Below are positions 61,926-64,000 of a stretch of 64,000 bases of DNA, piece by piece. Both the position numbers and the translations under genes were made by a program. Every line of letters begins with the position of its first letter. Position 1 is the stretch's first letter. The notes beneath the pieces were generated by a model, which was given only the letters and a program-made list of their open reading frames with translations, did no database searches and was not told the DNA's origin. Source of the stretch: Amycolatopsis nigrescens CSC17Ta-90 (GTDB lineage: Bacteria; Actinomycetota; Actinomycetes; Mycobacteriales; Pseudonocardiaceae). The stretch lies in NCBI RefSeq assembly GCF_000384315.1, contig NZ_ARVW01000001.1, positions 8,167,001-8,231,000 of the forward strand, given 5' to 3'.

Positions 61926-61986
61926 GCCTCAACCCTAAGCATTACCTCCGGCCGGGTTCCCGCCCGGTGGGACGGGCTGCCCGATG

Positions 61987-62002
61987 GCGCTGTTGACAGC
62001 GC
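61987..62002. promoter_or_regulatory. Inverted repeat over the -35 region of the ArsR-type gene (probable operator)
   Basis: GCGCTGT-TG-ACAGCGC is a perfect 16-bp inverted repeat. Its centre forms the TTGACA hexamer (61993-61998), placed 32-38 bp before the ATG at 62031. A dimeric regulator bound here would block the promoter. It also lies between this gene and mshC. Confidence 0.5.
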
Positions 62003-62030
62003 TCCAGCCGACGTACAAGCTGATTTTGTC

Positions 62031-62597
62031 ATGAAAGATGTGTTGTACCTGGAGACGCTGGACCAGGCCGAGGCGCTGCTCAAGCCGATGCGCGTGGACG
62101 TGCTGCGCCGGCTCGCCGAGCCGCGCACCTGCACCGAGCTCAGCGGCGTACTGGGGCACAGCCCGCAGAAGATCTACTACCACGTCCGGAAGCTGGCCGA
62201 CGCCGGACTGGTCGACCAGGTCAGCTCCCGGCAGGTCCGCGGCATCACCGAGGGCATCTACCAGGCCAGCGCCCGCGCCTACTGGCTGTCGCCGCGCCTG
62301 ATCGGCACCCTCGCGCCGCGGCAGCCCACCGGCGAACTCGGCTTCGGGTACCTGCTGAACCTGGTCGAGCAGGTACAGACCGAACTCGCCGACCTCGGCG
62401 CCGACGCGGTGGACCTGCCGTCGCTGGCCGTCTCCGGCGAGGTGCAGCTCTCCGCCGCCGACCGGGCCGCCTTCCTCACCGAACTTCGCGGCACCCTCGA
62501 GGAGCTGTTCACCCGCTACGGCGGCCCGGTGGACGGCGACCGCGACCCGTTCCGCATCGCGATCGCCGTCTACCCCCGCCCCGACGAGCGCGGCTGA
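62031..62597 (+). CDS. ArsR/HTH_20-type regulator
   Basis: 188 residues. Winged HTH at 10-75 (AEALLKPMRVDVLRRLAEPRTCTELSGVLGHSPQKIYYHVRKLADAGLVDQV), then a C-terminal region of about 110 residues with a GYLLNLVEQVQTELADLGAD helix and a hydrophobic end. No metal-binding Cys, so the effector is probably organic. The 16-bp palindrome over its -35 suggests autoregulation. Its stop adjoins the convergent MerR/TipA-like stop (TGATCA). Confidence 0.85.
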   Translation: MKDVLYLETLDQAEALLKPMRVDVLRRLAEPRTCTELSGVLGHSPQKIYYHVRKLADAGLVDQVSSRQVRGITEGIYQASARAYWLSPRLIGTLAPRQPTGELGFGYLLNLVEQVQTELADLGADAVDLPSLAVSGEVQLSAADRAAFLTELRGTLEELFTRYGGPVDGDRDPFRIAIAVYPRPDERG

Positions 62598-63380
62598 TCA
62601 GCTACCGGCTCGTTCCGCGTTGGCCTTCGCCGCGTCCCTGATGAACTCCGCCATTCCGGGACGCTGGTCGGGTTCCCGGACCAGGAAACCCAGCTGGCCA
62701 GGCTCGGTGACGTACAGCGCGGTCAGGTTCAGGTGCATCTCGTAGCGGCACTCCCCCATGAACTGCCCCAGCAGCAACCGATGCCGCTCCAGCAGGTCCA
62801 TCGCCTCGACGCTATCCGGCCGAGCACCGGAGTCCATAATGGACAAAAGCTGACCGGACCATTCCTCCCGGACCCGCTCCGCCTCGGCCCATTCCCGCTT
62901 GCCGAACGATTTCGTGATCTCTTGCCCCGCCTGCCATTCCGGGGTGTCACCCCACTGCCGCGCGGCCCATTCCGCATAGCCCGCCGGCTCGGTGTAGCCA
63001 CCGAAGACTTCCAGTTTCTCCTCGGGTGTCAAGGACATGCCCAGCTCCTTCGCCTCCGTCACGTGATCGACGGACACGACCATCCGCTGCAGTCGTTCGA
63101 TCCGCTCCACCAGCATCGCGCGCTGTTTCTTCAGGTGTGCCAGCGCATCCGCTCCCGGATCGTGCACAATGGCCGCGATCGCGTCGAGGGAGAACCCGAG
63201 CTCCCGGTAGCACAGGATGTGCCGCAGCCGGTCCAAATCGGACTCCGTGTAGCACCGGTATCCCGCCGCCGTGCGCTCGCTCGGCGAGAGCAGCCCGATC
63301 TCGTCGTAGTGGTGCAGCGTGCGCACGGTGATCCCGGCCAGTCCCGCGACCGCACCCACCGAATAGCCCGAAGAGTTCAC
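62598..63380 (-). CDS. MerR/TipA-like regulator
   Basis: About 260 residues from GTG 63380, with AGGGAG upstream. MerR HTH (YSVGAVAGLAGITVRTLHHYDEIGLLSPSERTAAGYRCYTESDL) followed by the dimerisation coiled coil (ALAHLKKQRAMLVERIERLQRMV) and a TipAS-type domain (about 130-260; VFGGYTEPAGYAEWAARQWGDTPEWQ and FMGECRYEMHLNLTALYVTEPG). TipA-like regulators bind thiopeptides and other drugs with the TipAS domain and activate efflux genes. No such gene is next to it here. Confidence 0.87.
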   Translation of the reverse strand: MNSSGYSVGAVAGLAGITVRTLHHYDEIGLLSPSERTAAGYRCYTESDLDRLRHILCYRELGFSLDAIAAIVHDPGADALAHLKKQRAMLVERIERLQRMVVSVDHVTEAKELGMSLTPEEKLEVFGGYTEPAGYAEWAARQWGDTPEWQAGQEITKSFGKREWAEAERVREEWSGQLLSIMDSGARPDSVEAMDLLERHRLLLGQFMGECRYEMHLNLTALYVTEPGQLGFLVREPDQRPGMAEFIRDAAKANAERAGS

Positions 63381-63431
63381 GTTCTCCCTTTCCTTACCCG
63401 GGCCACCGTGCCGCCTCACGTGACGTGAGGG

Positions 63432-64000
63432 TCAAGTCCCTTCCGGCACGGTCACCGGAAACGACGCCGCCCACATCGCGGCGAGTCCCTCGCTGAGCTC
63501 CTCCGGGGTCGGCGCGCCGTCGGGGTCGAGCAGCCACTGCACGGACAGGCCGTCGCAGACCGCGATCACGAAGCTCGCCACCGCACGGCACCGCGGGTCC
63601 TCCGACGACGAGCCGTCCCCGAGCGACTGCGCGACCAGTGTCGCGACCTTCGCCCGGCACCTGCGGTACTGCTCGGCGAACTGCTCCCGCAGCGGCACCG
63701 AGCGCTCGGCCTGCGCCAGCGCCTCCATATAGGACAGCAGCAGGTCGCGCCGGACGGACAACGTTCTCAGCGTGGTGGTCCAGGTGAGGTGGCCGCGCTC
63801 GATCGGTGACGCGGTCGGGTCGGCCATCGCGATCTCGGCCAGGTATTCGAGCCATTCTTCGAAAGCCTCGCCGATCGCGGTGTTCAGCAGGCCGGCCTTG
63901 GAGCCGAAGTGGTAGCCGATCGAGTGCAGGTTGGTATCGGACGCCTTGACCAGATCGCGCGCGGTGATGTGCGCGTAGCCCTTTTCCTCCAGCAGCCGTC
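63432..64000 (-). CDS. TetR-family regulator (5' end outside window)
   Basis: Open to the right edge, so the start lies beyond 64000. The frame upstream of the in-window ATG at 63827 reads RLLEEKGYAHITARDLVKASDT..LHSIGYHFGSKAGLLN, a TetR HTH (GYHFGSK is the family helix), so that ATG is not the real start. The C-terminal part (LSYMEALAQAERSVPLREQF; ... VCDGLSVQWLLDPDG) is the ligand domain. It is close to the MerR/TipA-like gene, 51 bp away, and codes in the same direction. Ligand unknown. Confidence 0.85.
   Translation of the reverse strand, partial: RLLEEKGYAHITARDLVKASDTNLHSIGYHFGSKAGLLNTAIGEAFEEWLEYLAEIAMADPTASPIERGHLTWTTTLRTLSVRRDLLLSYMEALAQAERSVPLREQFAEQYRRCRAKVATLVAQSLGDGSSSEDPRCRAVASFVIAVCDGLSVQWLLDPDGAPTPEELSEGLAAMWAASFPVTVPEGT

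Overview
The window is chromosomal DNA from a high-GC actinomycete. Three things show this: a complete Pup-proteasome system (pup, prcB, prcA, dop, pafA, pafB, pafC, arc), mycothiol synthesis (mshC), and many GTG or TTG starts with GTGA/ATGA stop-start overlaps. The conserved order helY - tatC - tatA - pafC - pafB - pafA ... prcA - prcB - pup - dop ... arc ... trmI - recB-like ... hisG - hisE - metH - PAC2 ... mshC follows the well-known Mycobacterium tuberculosis block. PE/PPE genes are absent and non-mycobacterial genes are inserted, which fits a Pseudonocardiaceae such as Amycolatopsis (inference). No rRNA, tRNA, CRISPR array, transposase or phage gene was seen.

Layout. 1-5.2 kb: the end of a MarR/MFS operon, then two tandem DUF4333-plus-Eis acetyltransferase units. 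5.3-16.4 kb: helY; an inserted FAD monooxygenase, MDR dehydrogenase and lipid kinase; then tatC-tatA-small membrane protein-pafC-pafB-pafA, nearly all on the minus strand. 16.5-19.2 kb: an insert with a PAP2/lipid-kinase fusion, an F420-type reductase and a TetR regulator. 19.2-22.7 kb: prcA-prcB-pup-dop. 22.8-27.7 kb: an accessory insert (NUDIX, DUF3558 lipoprotein, aldo/keto reductase with a probable repressor, GH5 cellulase, EamA transporter). 27.7-36.4 kb: arc, two paralogous anchored exported proteins, trmI, a site-2 protease, a RecB-like nuclease, a thioesterase and an orphan ParA. 36.4-50.5 kb: beta-lactamase-like hydrolase and ArsR, AEC transporter, hisG-hisE, a methyltransferase, alkylation repair (ogt, alkA), a HAD phosphatase, metH, PAC2, MFS and a metallophosphoesterase. 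50.5-54.2 kb: ArsR-MFS pair and an ABC-F ribosome-protection-type ATPase with a probable attenuator leader. 54.2-60.6 kb: an iron-box-controlled operon of two ABC half-transporters, an MFS permease and an O-methyltransferase, divergent from a MerR regulator. 60.7-64 kb: mshC and three regulators.

How the genes work together. Dop deamidates the C-terminal Gln of Pup, PafA ligates Pup to lysines, ARC unfolds pupylated proteins, and PrcA/PrcB degrade them. PafB/PafC form the WYL-type activator tied to the DNA-damage response. TatA/TatC would export Tat substrates, and the window holds one likely substrate (the hydrolase at 36420-37529). The best leads outside the core are regulatory: a 26-bp operator-like repeat on both sides of a 115-aa gene, an almost consensus IdeR/DtxR iron box before a metallophore-type uptake operon, and a leaderless 3-codon upstream ORF plus terminator before the ABC-F gene.
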